DNA of 64,000 nt. Origin: Chaunax sp. Z400 (lineage: Eukaryota; Chordata; Actinopteri; Lophiiformes; Chaunacidae). The notes under the pieces were generated by a model that ran no database searches, was not told where the DNA came from, and saw only the letters and a list, made by a program, of their open reading frames with translations. Location: positions 15,366,518-15,430,517 of the forward strand of contig CM075197.1 in NCBI GenBank assembly GCA_037577475.1, read 5' to 3'. The position numbers and the translations under genes were made by a program. Position 1 is the stretch's first letter; every line of letters begins with the position of its first letter. Below are positions 1 through 13,886 of this stretch, in pieces.

Positions 1-722
1 ATAAAGTACACCGAAAATTAATGATGTAACAGATTATGAGACCACAATGGTTGTGATGTAAGATTGCCATTCAAGGCCTCTCTGATGACAAGAGTAGGAG
101 GCTTATGGCCAAGCCAGTGTTCACCTGGGACACATCAAATCCCACTTCACATGGCTGACACATGGAGGAATTTAATTTCTACAAGGCACTTTGATCATTT
201 TAAGACTGCCAAATATTTGGAGAAATGTCTCAGATGAGCATGCAGGTGAAGGAGAAGCCCCTTGTGTCTATAATGACACAATAAATAGCTTACTGTCAAT
301 TTGTCTTGACGTTCAACTTCTTTCCTTTTGATGTCAGAATCAAGTAAATGTATGCAATATTCATTTTTAGCTCATTTGTGGGAGCATCTTTCCAGCACAT
401 GTACACTGTCTCAAGACTTTACTACAAGTTAGCAGAGTTAGCAGAAGGAACGGCGCAGATGCGTACAAATTTACTGCAAACATGTGACGCTGAAAATGAG
501 GGAAATGACTGTAAAATGAGCTGGGAGAGATGAAAGAATGGGAGAAGGGGGGAGGGGAAAGAAAGATGGAGCTGGTGGATGAGAAGGGGGTAATTATTGT
601 GCAGGGAGACAGAGTTAGAGAGAGAGAGAGAGACACTAAAGCAAAGACACCGAATGAAGGACAAACTCGTAACTTCTCTCTGAGACAGATAAAAAGGTAA
701 AGAGAATAAGACGAAAGAGAAG

Positions 723-725
<3 letters not shown>

Positions 726-782
<57 letters not shown>
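726..782 (+). repeat. (GA)n microsatellite
   Basis: A perfect GA dinucleotide run of 57 bp inside a wider purine-rich region (about 530-800). Confidence 0.98.
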
Positions 783-783
<1 letters not shown>

Positions 784-2237
784 AAAGTAAGATTGCTAGT
801 TGGCACTTTTCTTGAAAAGGCAGTGCGTTACACCACAAGACAGTGCGAACGAGGATAAGAGAGAAGCGAGATTGTTAGCACAGTGGCAGAGTGAACTTTT
901 GCCCGGTGCCTGTCAGTACAGAGGACGACAGAGGACGGATGGTGTGCGTGTGCCCGTGCGTCATGTGTATATACAGTATGTCTATGTGTGTATTCGTGCC
1001 TCTTCTTGACAGTGAGGAGGAGCATGGAGTCTCTAATTGCTCTGGTGACTGCAACTTCAGACCTCTTCCACAGGGAGAGGGAGAGAGAGACAGGGAGTGG
1101 GAGGGGATGGCGGAGTAACACTGAGATCAGGTTAAAAAAAGACAAAAGGTCTTAGGAAACAGGAAGAGTGACTAAATGAAGTATCAATAAACAGGCTGCA
1201 GAAATCTTTGACAAATAACAGAGATCACGCACAACGTCGGCTGCCAGATGCAAAAGAAATCATACGTTTCTGAGAGAAAAGACCTTAATAATATGTTATG
1301 ACTGTGTGAATATAGTAATAAGAACTGAGACTGCAATAGGCTCAAAGATATTTCTCCCAATCATTTACTTATACTGTCTATGAACTGTATGGCTATGAAT
1401 AGAAAAAAAAAATGGTTTTGAAATGTATCATTTAAATATGTTTGAATCCATGCTGTTGTTGTAATGTTGCATGTGAATAAAATATTTTTGCCTTAATGTG
1501 GGACGCTGTCCCACAGAACATAACAGATAGTAGAATGACAGTGAATTGCACAATTACGTCAAGCTTGAAGTGTCTATAATCAATATTTGCGTATGAAAAA
1601 TATAGCTATCAAATGAGGATGTGAAATGGATCGCTCATATGATGAATATAGGAATTGTCACCTAAATCTGCAGCTCCTCTTGGCTTTGTGAAGATTTTCA
1701 GCTCATTGTCAATGTTACCATTTTGGTTCACTCCCATTACTCTCATAGGATTGTTTTTGTCTACAGCGGTCAGATGTTTTCACCAAACGGTCTTTTGAAA
1801 CCAACTTTACCATGTACCTATTACCTGCTGAGCACCAACTGGCAGACACAGACTAGCTGGTCAACAGAGTGGAGCATTTAGTGACCAGAGCCAAATATTT
1901 CCCTCAGGAGTTGGTGGAGACCAAAAATAGAGATAAAAAAGAGTGACTTTGAGTAATATTCGCCATGCATATTGTTGCTGTGCAATAGTTGTACTAAGTC
2001 AACAGTTTTCTAACAATAATAACTTAAAAAAGATAACACGTCAGTGTTGGTTTCCAAGCTTGTCTTCCCTCCCCTCGAGTGGGAAAAAAAATAAAGAAAT
2101 AAATTATCGGTTATTGCAATTTTGGAAATGAAAGGTTTTACATTACAAATATATAATTATATATATATATTTTTTTGGACATTGTTTATTCTAAAGACTT
2201 CTTTTTTTCTTTTTCTTTCGGCTTTTCTCCACAGCAG

Positions 2238-2440
2238 ATCATCTTTCCCCATCTCACCCTTCGTCTGTCTCACCAACCACCTGGATGTCCTCCCTCACCA
2301 CATCCATAACCCTCCTCTCTGGCCTTCCTCTTCTCCTCTTGCCTGGCAGCTCCATCCTCATCATCGTTCTCCCGATACACCCCTCGACCCCTCTCTGCCC
2401 AAACCATCTCAATCTCATCTCTCGCTTTGTCTATTCCAAA
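2238..2440 (-). mobile_element. Decayed LINE reverse-transcriptase C-terminal fragment
   Basis: Read on the - strand, this block gives RWFGQRGVEGCIGRTMMRME followed by LPGKRRRGRPERRVMDVVRE and DIQVVGETDEG, then a stop. This is the basic region near the C-terminus of fish LINE reverse transcriptases (pattern RWFGH...GR...GKRxRGRPxRRxMDxVxED). The copy is short, 5' truncated and interrupted. The + strand coincidentally shows splice-like borders, which I regard as chance. Confidence 0.75.
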
Positions 2441-3613
2441 GAAGTAAGAAATCTAATTGCTTTTGTAGTAATGCATTACTGGTGAAACATGTCTGGGAAG
2501 TACGGCTCAGTAACAAAATGCCAATGCCAAGAATATTTTCTGCTTCAAAGTGATGAGATGTGTGTTTCATGAAATATGCAGAGGAATGTCATATTTTGGA
2601 AAACGAATTCAGAATAGTGAAGACTCATTACATCCCTTGGTGATTCAGTAATTTTATCTGAACACCCTGACCCGGTCGAAAGGTAATATATTCCCAGCAC
2701 ACACTTAACACAGGTCCTGACCATCTCCGTGACTTCTGCCCAGTAACCTTTACTCTCTCCTAGCCGTATTCACTTCTTGCTCCGTCAGCTCTGGAAGGTG
2801 GTGGAAGTGGTTGACAGCGAGGTGGAGAAGAAAATAAACAAAGAAAGTACAGATAGAGGGAGGATCGAAGAGAGAAAAAAGACATGTAGACAGAGGTGAT
2901 ATGACCGCTATACACAGAAACGAACACACACAAGTCATTCTCACTATTCTCTGTCTTATATATAAACATGATCCCAGCTGTCGGATATATGTTACACATG
3001 TATGGATCATACTCAAACTAAATTGTGTGTGTGTGTGTGTAGGTGGCATCTGTCAGGGAGGAAGCTAAAGCCCTTCCTCTCTGGCCAATGATAAAAGCTC
3101 AGCTTGTGTGTGTGTGTCTGTGTGTGTGAGTGTGTGTGACCACTCAGATGTTTGGACATTAGTTGACTGCTGGTATCTGCAGCTCCAATGAGCCTTGGGG
3201 CTTAGGCCATTAAAGAGCAGCTTTCAACTTATTACACACAAACAACACACACACACACACAGACTTCCCAAATAGCTGAGTTGGTAGGTTTCTGCTAAAA
3301 CTCTATATAGACTGTCATGTAACTAAATCGGTGCCTGAGTCACTGCAACAAGCTCAATTCATATCATCTCACAGAGAGAGAGAGAGGGAAAGGAAAGGGG
3401 AAGAAAAGCGTGAAACAAAACAGACTAGAAATCCACTCAGTGCGCATACGTCTGCAAAAAATCTCCTGGATCCGCACCTTGATCTGGAGGCGGCTCAACA
3501 TCTTATCACTACAAACTGTGACAGAAATCTCTCAAGAACATTATGAGATATTTGAAATATTTAGATACATATATTTAGGTATATAGTTTAGCTCTGCTAA
3601 CCAACACATCGAG

Positions 3614-3826
3614 TGTCACACCCTGGCACAGTGTTGGACAAAGGAGGGGAGAACACACACGAGTTGTAACTAAAAGTAAATTTATTTTACATGAATAAAA
3701 GCAGCTTATGATAAAAACAAACTAAATACAAAACCCAAACAGTATGGAAGCCTAGGGGGGGTGATAGCTGTGAAACAAGACCAGGTGAGCTGAATCACCC
3801 TCACGCCTGCTCACGGGGTCGTCACA
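3614..3826 (-). mobile_element. Solo-LTR-like dispersed element, copy 1
   Basis: The element starts TGTGACGACC and ends GTGTGACA on the - strand. It is closely related to the 13887-14129 element in the opposite orientation, sharing the stretch around ctgtttgggttttgtattta. TG...CA ends and an AATAAA-type signal are LTR-like. Relative to copy 2 it lacks about 30 bp that contain the TATA-like motif. I found no convincing target-site duplication. A non-autonomous DNA transposon is an alternative. Confidence 0.55.
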
Positions 3827-5272
3827 CATTGGCAGGACAATTAACCGAATATGTATCAAAATGGACATTTTGTCCTGTCCCACTTAAGTTAGTCACTCAA
3901 AACGAAGGTGCATGCAAAGTGGCGTGGATGACACGAGCACCAAACACACGGCCAATACGTGCAGCTTAATATTCCGTCTCTCTGATCCTCCATGTTTAGT
4001 CTTAGCTATGTGACTTAAACTATCAGCACCGAGGACCAGAACTATGCGGGGGCTAGACTCAACACATTCAGGGCCGAAGCAGCAGCAGTCCACAGGACCG
4101 ACAGGACAGACCCAAACCTTTATGATTGAGCTCACAGCTGCCGAGTTTACTGTTGATGTGAAACCAAACGAGACGCAGGAGATTTTCTGTGATGACTCAC
4201 ATCCAGTTTTTGTTTTAGAGTCAGTTTAACTCTTAATACCAAGGGCTTTCTTTTCAGGTTGTTTTTTTTTCCTTAGGGGTGTGATGTAGTGTCAATTCCG
4301 AATGTTGTTGAGGGGGTAACCATGAGCATAATCACCTTTTCCTTGTGGTGATTATGTGCATGGAGCAATATTCTGAATCTGGTCACTGAAAATCACACAT
4401 TTTAAAATAAAACTTATTTAAAGTTAATACAAAATACAACCATTTAAAGTTGTATGTCCATAAAAATACATACGTCTATCCCTAGTCGTTAAAACATTAA
4501 TTAAAGCTATATCCGCTCCCTCTCATCTACCTCCTTGGTGGAGGTAATACTGAAATACGGTATAAAGAAGGAATAAGCAAGATGTGGTAATGGGTAAATG
4601 ATGCCTTAAGGAGATAGGGGAAGAAAAGATAACATGCCATTTTCAAAGTATTTGTCATATAAAATTATTTCTGGACAAGATGAAGATTGTGAGGCATCTT
4701 TTGGACACCATCTCCTTAAGGAAATGGAGAAACTGCTGGAGATGTCACAGATGCACATGTCAGCATCCCTCTCATCTGGTGACTCCATGTGTGGGAAAAG
4801 ATCCATGGCGTTTTACAGCCTCCACAGGCCGACAAAGAAGTTGGCAGCAACATGGACCATTACCCAAATGAACTGTGGAAAGAAAACTCAAAATTCAGTA
4901 CAGTAAATGGATGAGTGAATAAATAAGGAAAGGGTGGTGCATGTACCTAAAATACTCCATGCTCTCATTTACTTTCTTTACAAGCTAGGCATGCTGATCC
5001 AACCTTGGCCTCTATGTTGACCTTATATTATGTAGGGGAAAAAAAAAAAGCAGAATTATGTTTTTGGTTCAGTAGTCTGAACCCTTGCCCTCACTTTTAC
5101 CTCAGGAAAATAGCTGATCTGTCACCTCTTGTTATTATTGCAACCTTCTGCATTCATGATCAATGATAACCACTATTTGATTCCTATTAAGATAAAGTAT
5201 GTGTTTACATGTGCTGTACCTGCAAGGATGGGATGTGCATAAATCAAGTTACATCTCTCCAGGAACAGTTTT

Positions 5273-5274
<2 letters not shown>

Positions 5275-5362
<88 letters not shown>
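5275..5362 (+). repeat. (AC)n microsatellite
   Basis: A perfect AC run of 88 bp (44 units), the longest pure dinucleotide run in the window. Confidence 0.98.
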
Positions 5363-5365
<3 letters not shown>

Positions 5366-5560
5366 CAGTTTATTTATCAGACATCTAAGAACCACATATT
5401 ATGAACTAAACTTGCACACACAGGAATAGGATGAATTATCAGAACGCACCAAACGACCTGCTGTTTTCAAGTAATAACCGGTGCACTATTTCTCTCACAA
5501 ATGAGACTTGACAGCACAATTCTGTACAATTTAGTATCTTGGCAGGGGAAGGAGAGAGGG

Positions 5561-5561
5561 T

Positions 5562-5616
<55 letters not shown>

Positions 5617-5618
5617 TG
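5561..5618 (+). repeat. Compound (TG)n(AG)n microsatellite
   Basis: TG units change to AG units at about 5587 and revert briefly to TG at the end. Confidence 0.97.
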
Positions 5619-5963
5619 TCCTTTTGGCCATTTTCCCAGTCAAACAAATGTGAGAGGGAGCGCAAAGGCAGGCAGGGCCCACAGAGAGCCGGGCTCTGTT
5701 TAAAGGATGTTATCACAATACATTTGTTTCACTTAAACATTCTCCTGGTCACTCCTGCTCCTCCTGCTTCACTCTCTAACATTATTTTCTACTCTCTGTA
5801 CATCACAGTTAACATTGAGCTGACCGCTTCATATTTTTGCACATATGTGACCGTGTTTGAGCACCTTTTGTTGGACATTTGTGTATTATTACGGTTGTGG
5901 CAGGAATACTGAGGGATACTGTGACCCTTCGTCGTATTACCAACACCCACCACACAGACGCTT

Positions 5964-5964
<1 letters not shown>

Positions 5965-6007
<43 letters not shown>
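5965..6007 (+). repeat. (CA)n microsatellite
   Basis: A CA run of about 43 bp, the third dinucleotide tract within 750 bp. Confidence 0.97.
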
Positions 6008-6009
<2 letters not shown>

Positions 6010-9000
6010 TAATCCTATCTAACAGCCTTCTGGTCATGGCCCCACATCATTTAGCGCTTCAATAACTTATTGATCAGAACATAGTACCTACAATACTCCA
6101 GGACCTTGTACGGTCCAAAGGCTGGTAAAAATATATGAGTGCCTAATATATTGGTTTATAGACGAGATCTACTTCATAGATTCTGATGTGTTGTGTGTGG
6201 ATGTGTGAATATGGGTTTCCTTTCATAATCTTACCTTGTTGTATGTCTGCTATGCAATATCCACATTTTTCTAAATTCTATTCATTCACTAAAAGATCAC
6301 TTCTCTGTATCCTCCTCTGTCCAACCACAAAAATCCAGATGGGAGAAAATCTGAGATGCTACTCATCAGGGGTCACCTTCAGTTCTTACTGTGCACTTGC
6401 AGCATTTAAGAACTTTGACTGTCAGATTACAAGTTGCCTTACTGTACCTCTTTGGTGTTGGGGCTTGTGAGAAAGACCTGCAGACACTACTCAGGGCAGA
6501 ATAACCTTCTACAGTTGTGAGTAAAAAATAGATGATTTATTTGTAGACGATTCTCCTAAAGGACACCAGAATGGATCATCAACCAAAGGTAATGTAGTGA
6601 AAATACAATGCTCTCTGTAGTAAAGATGGAATAAATGAAACACTTCCTATTGTAGAGGTTAATTGTTGACAAAATTTTTATATTACATAACAACAATATT
6701 TGTCAAAATGTAACAGGGGCACCACAGAAACTTCTTATCTATAGGTCTTGAGTTAAGAAAGGAAAAATCCAAAATTCATTGCTATTATTACTATTATTAT
6801 TTCTATTGATCGACAATTACATTGTGCAATCAATATTTATCCCACAAAGATACATTAAAGGAAAAATCATGCCTATTGTCAATTTAATTAGAAGACAGAT
6901 GTGCTGCTGATGTAGTAAGTCCTAAGAAATGTGCTGAATTTGCTTCCTTGTCAGGTGTGGATAGGGACCCCATCTCTTTCTCAGTCTTATCATTGCTTGC
7001 CCAATTTGTCACTCCTCTTTTCTCGCATCCTCTCTTCATCCTCTGTTTCTCTGAGTTAGTTACTTCAACCATCTCTAAGGTAAAGTCAGACAGATGGAAG
7101 CTGGGGTAAATGAGAAAGAGACAAAGAGTGAGTATCTGCGTGACCGACATCACTCACAGAGCCACTGGCAAATCAATTGGCAGATGACAAAGTATATTGA
7201 GTGGTCCTGAATGGGTGTAATTTCCTACATTTCCAGCTACCAATCATATCATGTCAATATTCTCTGACTGGCTGAATGGGACATTTGGCATATGCATGAT
7301 ACTCTATTAACAAACAGCAGCTCATCCATTTAAGTAGTGGAGAGAGTGAGAGGCAGATAGATCCGAATGGTCACATGTGTCGTGTGTATTTAGTGGTTTT
7401 GTACATGAAAGAACAAAAATGAATCATCTGTGACACAATAAGGAAAGATTGAAAATTATTTTTGTTGTTGTTGTTTGTTTTTCTAATGTGCTACCTGTCC
7501 TCCCTTCTGTGTGCCTTTGTGTGTGTGTGATCAATATGTGTGTATGAATCTTTTCCCATGTCTGCTCAGTTGTCCTTGTGTCCAAGTGTGTTCCTGTGCA
7601 TATTATGCTCGCCCATACCTGAGCTTGCCAACCTGCAGGCCTGTGATCCCACAGGCTGCAGTCACTGCCAGTGCCTATTAATATCATGGAACCAGTTGAG
7701 CTGCAATGACTGACCTTGGTTATAGCTAAACAGTGGGGTAATCTTTTCTGCAGCTTGCTGGCTTTCCATGCTTTTTTAAAATTGTTACATATTTATAATG
7801 CAAAGTTGGTGACACCACCAAGAAAATGTAACCTCAATGTATTTAGATGACTTTAAAATGCTTACAGCTAGTTAAAAATAGGCCTATTTCTAGCCTTACC
7901 CCTGCATCAGATTATTTAAATATGATGGTCACAAATGGCTGCTTTTTAAAATTCTGCATTGTGGTGACAACGTTTGTAGATAATGAGACACATAGGCACA
8001 AGCTTGTCTGTCTACTGTGCCACTACAAACTTGTCTTAAGGGAGGATTTAACCCTTGCACAGCCAAAGAGGAACGAGAGAGGAAGAGAGGAAAAGATGGA
8101 TTACGTATATCTATGAGTGAAATTGCTGCTATTTAAACACACGGGATGACAACATAAGAGCAGAAAGATCCTTTGTCCCTCCATCTTCAGTTTTGTGTCA
8201 CAGTGTTGTTTTGCCACTACCGCCATTTTTCAAGTTGGACTGTGAGATTAGTTGAAATCATTGGCAAATGGTGAGCAGATCTTTGCATTAAATGTCGCAT
8301 GTTGGAGTTCCTTGATTTTTAGAATCGTTCTTTAATCATACAGGTCCAGCTCAATGGCTATGAGACAGGAGAGCATCTTGCATCCAACATCCCCTACCTG
8401 CATCGAGCACTCGCTCAAACTGCTGATGTAAAAATGACTTCACTGTCATTGTACCAATCCTTAATGTGTGGTCGTGATCTATTTTGTACGCAAACCCATT
8501 CACGGGTGTCCTGCCCTCTTTTTTTCATTTCTCTTTTTTTTTTTTATCAATTTGTTTTAGTTAGTTCTCTGGCGGGAAAACTTGGCAGCTGTGCTCACAT
8601 CATGCCCTTCACAAATAGACCAATTATTAGGCACATTAAAATACGGGGATGGCTATTTGACTCTGTTATGAAAATGAGCAGAGGTTGCTGGCAAATGTGG
8701 AGAAGCGTGGAAGCACAATAAATAATAGTTATGAGAGTTGGGAACAATATGCATTAGCTAATGCCTTTGCTAAGCTCGGCTAATTAATAATGAGAAGCAA
8801 CACATCGGTTTTAGGAAAGTTCTGTGAGGCCATGAAGAGAAAAAAGGAGCAGATTTGAACTCTATGAATAAACTCATGTAGTGTCAAGCTGTCTAATACA
8901 TTGTGTTGTCATGCTAGCAGCCTTTAGTTGAGGCTATAGCAACTTGGCTCGTCATTCTTCATCATCTGCTTCTTCAATGCCCTCCCTGGCCAAAACAAGC

Positions 9001-9510
9001 AGTAAAAATGTGGAGGGGATATGGGGACACTGCAAAAAGTTTTGTTGAGCATTTCAGTGAAGGCCTGGGCATGTATGTGAAAGCAAGTGTGTGTATGTGT
9101 GGGCAAGTGTGTGTGTGTGTGTGTGTGTGTCAGGCAGTAATTAACAGACAAGAACATTGGCTCTCCTGCTGTGTTGACATATTTACAAGAGACTTGCCAC
9201 TGGTCCAAGTAGTCACAGATGAAGACAAATGTATCCCACTCCAACTGTACCAGGCCTAAAACTTTCTCAGCCAGTTTAAAAGTAAACTTAATTTAGCCAG
9301 CCAAGCTTTCCCTTAATTTCAATGCCCTAATTTTGTGCAAGGCTCACCTGAAGATAGTCTCACAGAAAGGGTGCTATGCATTATTGAGTCCCCTCTTCTA
9401 CTTCATTTAAGTCTAGTAGCACAGGGAGATTAATATTGTAGCAGCCTGATAAGGAGAAAAAATGAAGAACTCGACGAGAGACAGTGAGTGAATAGGGTGT
9501 TGTAGAATCA

Positions 9511-9625
9511 GTGCTTTTGTTCAACCTCTGAGCCCTTCACAAAAGAGTTCTTAAGTTTCTTGCAAGCAAATAACGAAGCCAAGTCAGGGCAAAAGCACTT
9601 AGTGAGACTTTGTAGGGATGTGCAT
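9511..9625 (+). repeat. Diverged repeat, copy 1 (partner 10571-10693)
   Basis: This shares the order of blocks aacctctga, agtttctt, caaataacg-agccaagtcagg, caaaagcac and gactttg with 10571-10693. The copies are about 1.06 kb apart in direct orientation and clearly diverged, with small indels. The family is not one I can name. Confidence 0.7.
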
Positions 9626-10570
9626 GTGTGTGCAATTGTTTAGTGCTAATTAACAAATGTTAGCATCTTTACATGTTAAATTAACAATAAGGATTGCTTG
9701 GTGCTAGAAACCTCCAGTTGACTGCCACTTCTTTAGATGTTTAGAATGGACTTACTCCTGACATACAAACATGGATGCCAAGGATGTAGTTGAAATGTCT
9801 TTATCGATTATTGTATATCTGTGTAAAACGTCTCATAAAAAAGAGGAAAAGGCTGAAAAAGGCTGACTGGTTTCAACTCACAATGGAGTATAGCAGAATG
9901 TCCAGATTCCTCATCTAGGCAATAAATGGCCAAGGAGGCTAAACTAGCATATGACACAATAAATATACACACGTATACTATTTAGGATAAACATTATTAG
10001 TCAGGGTAATTATTCTAATCATAAACATTTACATCACTTCCTGGTGACAATTATAACAATAAAAAACCACATTGGCACCGGTAACAATAACAGGAGCAGA
10101 CCAGTTTACAAAAAAGGTCTCGTTTCGGGTTTCATCATCAAAGCCTCGATACACCAACGCATTGAATCTAAAGACCCAAGCAATAAGTCTCTCTGATAGA
10201 CTGCTCCACAAACTCAAAGCCCTCCACTTTCAAAGGGTTGTCATCGCCCTAATGGTAAATATGGAAGTGGTGTGCCATAGGATAATCTACATTTTTATTT
10301 TTTCCTGGCATGTTTGTGTTCTGCCACTCTGTCAACCTCCTCTCTGTTTATTCTTATAGATCTCTTTGGTCTTGAAATGTATATATTCTATCTGTTGTAT
10401 GATGCTAGAGCAGTGGTTACAAGTTTGTAAACATGTAAAAGTAACTAGAGGTTTCTTCAGACACTGGTCTCCATTCCTAGCTGGAACATATCCATGTGTA
10501 AGTCTGTCTTTTGTGGAAGAGGCTCGATTGTTGAAGGAGGGAAGGAAGGAATTGGGAAATCTCCTTCAGG

Positions 10571-10693
10571 GAGCACTTTATTCACCCTCTGAACTCTTAA
10601 CAAAAAAAAATTCTGAGCAAAGTTTCTTTCAAACAAATAACGGAGCCAAGTCAGGTCAAAAGCACATAGTGGGACTTTGCTGGGTTCTGCATG
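10571..10693 (+). repeat. Diverged repeat, copy 2 (partner 9511-9625)
   Basis: Second copy of the repeat at 9511. It contains caaataacggagccaagtca and ggactttgctgggttctgca. It sits inside an open frame at 10366-10791 that I do not accept as a gene. Confidence 0.7.
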
Positions 10694-13600
10694 CCCCGAG
10701 ATCTAACCACTGGACCTGCAGTGTTTGTTTCACACTGCTGCGACACAAGCAATCAGGATTTTCTGAAGTGAACCATCTGAGAAAAATATAATAGAAAAAT
10801 TGTGGCTTATGGTGATGAGGAATTGCGCATGTGTTTGTGTGTGAGCACTGGCACTGCTTTCAACAGTTTCAAAGGTGTATTTAAAGACAAGAGAACGTCC
10901 TTGGAAGTATGTGTTTGTGTGTCTTTCATTCCCATTTTAGTGTTAAATGTTCAATTTAAACTGTTCAGTGCTAATTATCATATATAAATATAAAATAATT
11001 AAATAAATTCACAATAAAATAAATATAAAATTATAAAAATATAAAAATAAAAATTATATTACTTTATGTTTTTCTACACCTACCTTTATGTACATAATAG
11101 TTACCTGTTCAACATTTTATCTATAAATCTCACATTGTTTGCCATTAAAACCAATTAGATTTCTCTTTCTATCTGTTTCCAGTGTGCTGAGACGTGTAAC
11201 TACCATCTTTTCTTCTGGTGGTACATTTTTATACCACCAGACTAGCTGGGAGGTGATTGGCAAGGATGGCGCTGTCTTATTTGTTTGATAGAATGAAATA
11301 TCAATTTTACATAGGTAATAATGTGGACAGATCACTTTTGTTAAATTGTGGAAATCTGCAACCAGCAAATGTTTAATGTTTTACTTGATTGTATGATTGA
11401 TCTGATCTGATCGTCTCATGGACACATCTTCACTGGAAGATCCACATAACAGATTCAGTCTATAAGTGTACAAAAGAGAATGAAGAACACCTTTCTGCCG
11501 GAATTTTAGCAGAATCACAACCTATTAATGACTCTTTTTGTTCTTAGTGTCCTTCCCACTCGGTCTTTCACACTCCTTCCACTCTATGTTGCTTCATTCA
11601 TCTCCCAAGCTACTCTATACTTGTTTGTTCTTTCATGAAACACCTGTGAAGCACTGGGATCCACTTGCAATGCCTGCAATTAGAGGCATATAATTAGACA
11701 GCTTAACAGATCACAAGAAAATCAATGGCTGGAAAGAAAAGATGCACCAAGCCTTAAAAAAAAAAATCTAAAAAAAAAAATCTTAAAGTTCATGTCGCAC
11801 ACATGTGGTTTGAAGAGCAGGCAATCAAGCGTTTGCACAAATGAGAGAGATTTGTATTGTAAGTCATGCTGACTGACGGGTGGATATACGCTATGCTATT
11901 CCAGTCGTTTCGATCATGCTCAGAATCAGTATGGATCCATTCTTGGTTATTCCTTTTCAGTAAAAAGAAAATATGTCATATGAATCTAATTACAACTAAT
12001 TAAAATGAAACGGATGGAAATGGCAAAGAAATGAGCAAAACCTCAAATCATAGTGGAATTCTCCTTTTAGTATGGTGGACTATCTCTTACTGCCTTCTCT
12101 TGCCGAGGCCTCGGCCATTTTTCTCCATGTGTTTGTAACAAGGGAACATGTCAGCCTATTAGACCCCTGTTGAAATATGGATGAAGAGATGAGAGAGATG
12201 AGGGCTTTCTGTTCCCTTCTCAACTAGATCCTCTTCATCCCCGTCTCCTCTACTGATCTCCGTTATCCTCACTCTCCTCCGTCCACTTAAAGAGAGAGAT
12301 GGCGACGTTGTTTGTGCGTTACTCAGAGGAAGACCTGAAATTCAACATAGTTCAGAATCAAACACTTTCTTCCAAGAAATGTTCTAATTCATTTGACAAT
12401 GCACTGACCCTATATTTGCATGTCTTTGTTTTCACCACCTCACACCAAGACACAATATTATATTATTATTCTTCTTTTTTTAAATGACATTTTTAGTTCT
12501 GGTTAGTCTGAAGTAAAAATATCTTTTTGGTGCAGGCATTTACTGACAGAGCATAGACCAGTAAATTAATCACAGTTTTAAAATCTAAGAATACGTATTA
12601 TGAGACCATATGGACCCATCGTCACACAGTCATGTGTCTCATTATGTGGCCCCTCAGGAACTCTGTAAGCTACAAGGAATAAAGGTCATTTATTTATCCT
12701 TATAAAACACTGTGTTGCACAATGAAATGAAACCTTGTAGTCCTCTTTGAATTGAATAAGATGTATTAGATTAGATTTTATATCCAAATAAGTGTATTTT
12801 TCACATTAAAAGTTCAACATCTGGTAAACACTGTCCATCAACTTTAACTCTGACGTAGTGCCCGCCTCCCCTCATCCTGCCAGAGTCCTGTGCTCATTTG
12901 GATTTCCGCCCACCGAGTTCAACAGCATGTTATGGTGGAGACATGTCCCTGTAATGATGTGGGCATGACAGTCTCTAATTTTCTGTCGCTCGACCAACCT
13001 GAGTAACACTTTGAGATTATTTTTGCAACAATTTTTGAAGCAAACAGGTGTTTGTGCTTGAAGGTGTAGATCTTGTGGGAGTGTCAGAGCACCCATTGAC
13101 TTGTGTTCCTCATGCGATCACATACAGTATGATCATGCATGAAGCGAAGCCTGCGTGCTAGTTCAGGCAGACAACTGGAGCTGCGCTGCATGCACACAAT
13201 ATTCACATGATAGGCCTCATTCTCCTCAAGCATCATCTAACACATCCTCCCAAGTGGCGGACTATTTAAGCTGCCACAGTTTCACATCCCTCCCTCTGCT
13301 TGCCAATGCTGCTGCTGCTCTGCGCACATATTGATGCCTGCACTTTCAGCCCCACCAGCATCCACCTGCAGGTTCCAGTTAAGGGGTTCATGAAGTTTGC
13401 TCATCACTCCCCAATGCGTTTATGTAAACATATCTGCGGGGAGTGATTAGGGTCGGAGCCTATGGACGCCAAACCCAAACTATTGTTTGTTCTGCTATCT
13501 AATATTTTGAAATATTTTCATTTTTGCACATTTTGTGTTACTTCAAGAAAGGTCACACAATTTCAGCCCTAAAAGAATGACATTTGGCTTGTTTTTACCG

Positions 13601-13886
13601 CTGTCAAATGTCAAGATTGCTAAAATGTCACGTCAGCAAGTAGTAAAAATGTGGATGGAAAAATATCAGTAAAATAATCGCTGACAACGTATTTAATTTG
13701 ATTTCCAGAACATTTCAAAGTAAAAACAGTACTGCCCTTCCCTTAACCAAAGTGATTTTGTTGTCTAAAACCGGCCACAGATCTGAATCACTTTGAATGC
13801 CCACCATCCACCGTGACCACCTCCCTTTGACTTGTGTGTGGTACATAAATGTAGTGTTTCATTCAGTCAAATAAACTCTGCTGCTT

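Noticed and set aside
2235..2443. Exon-like block with tctccacag acceptor and gtaaga donor, open in two + frames
   Set aside because: The - strand translates to a recognisable LINE reverse-transcriptase C-terminal segment, which explains the composition. The splice-like borders are probably chance.
4044..4229. 61-codon + strand open frame downstream of the LTR-like copy 1
   Set aside because: Could be an internal remnant of a retroelement, but the translation matches no capsid, protease or polymerase motif I know.
4634..4906. 90-codon + strand open frame with a mixed amino-acid composition
   Set aside because: It looks less repetitive than others and I considered it a gene fragment, but I recognise no family, and no splice or promoter context supports it.
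10366..10791. 141-codon + strand open frame
   Set aside because: Part of it is a dispersed repeat also present at 9511 in degraded form; no recognised domain.
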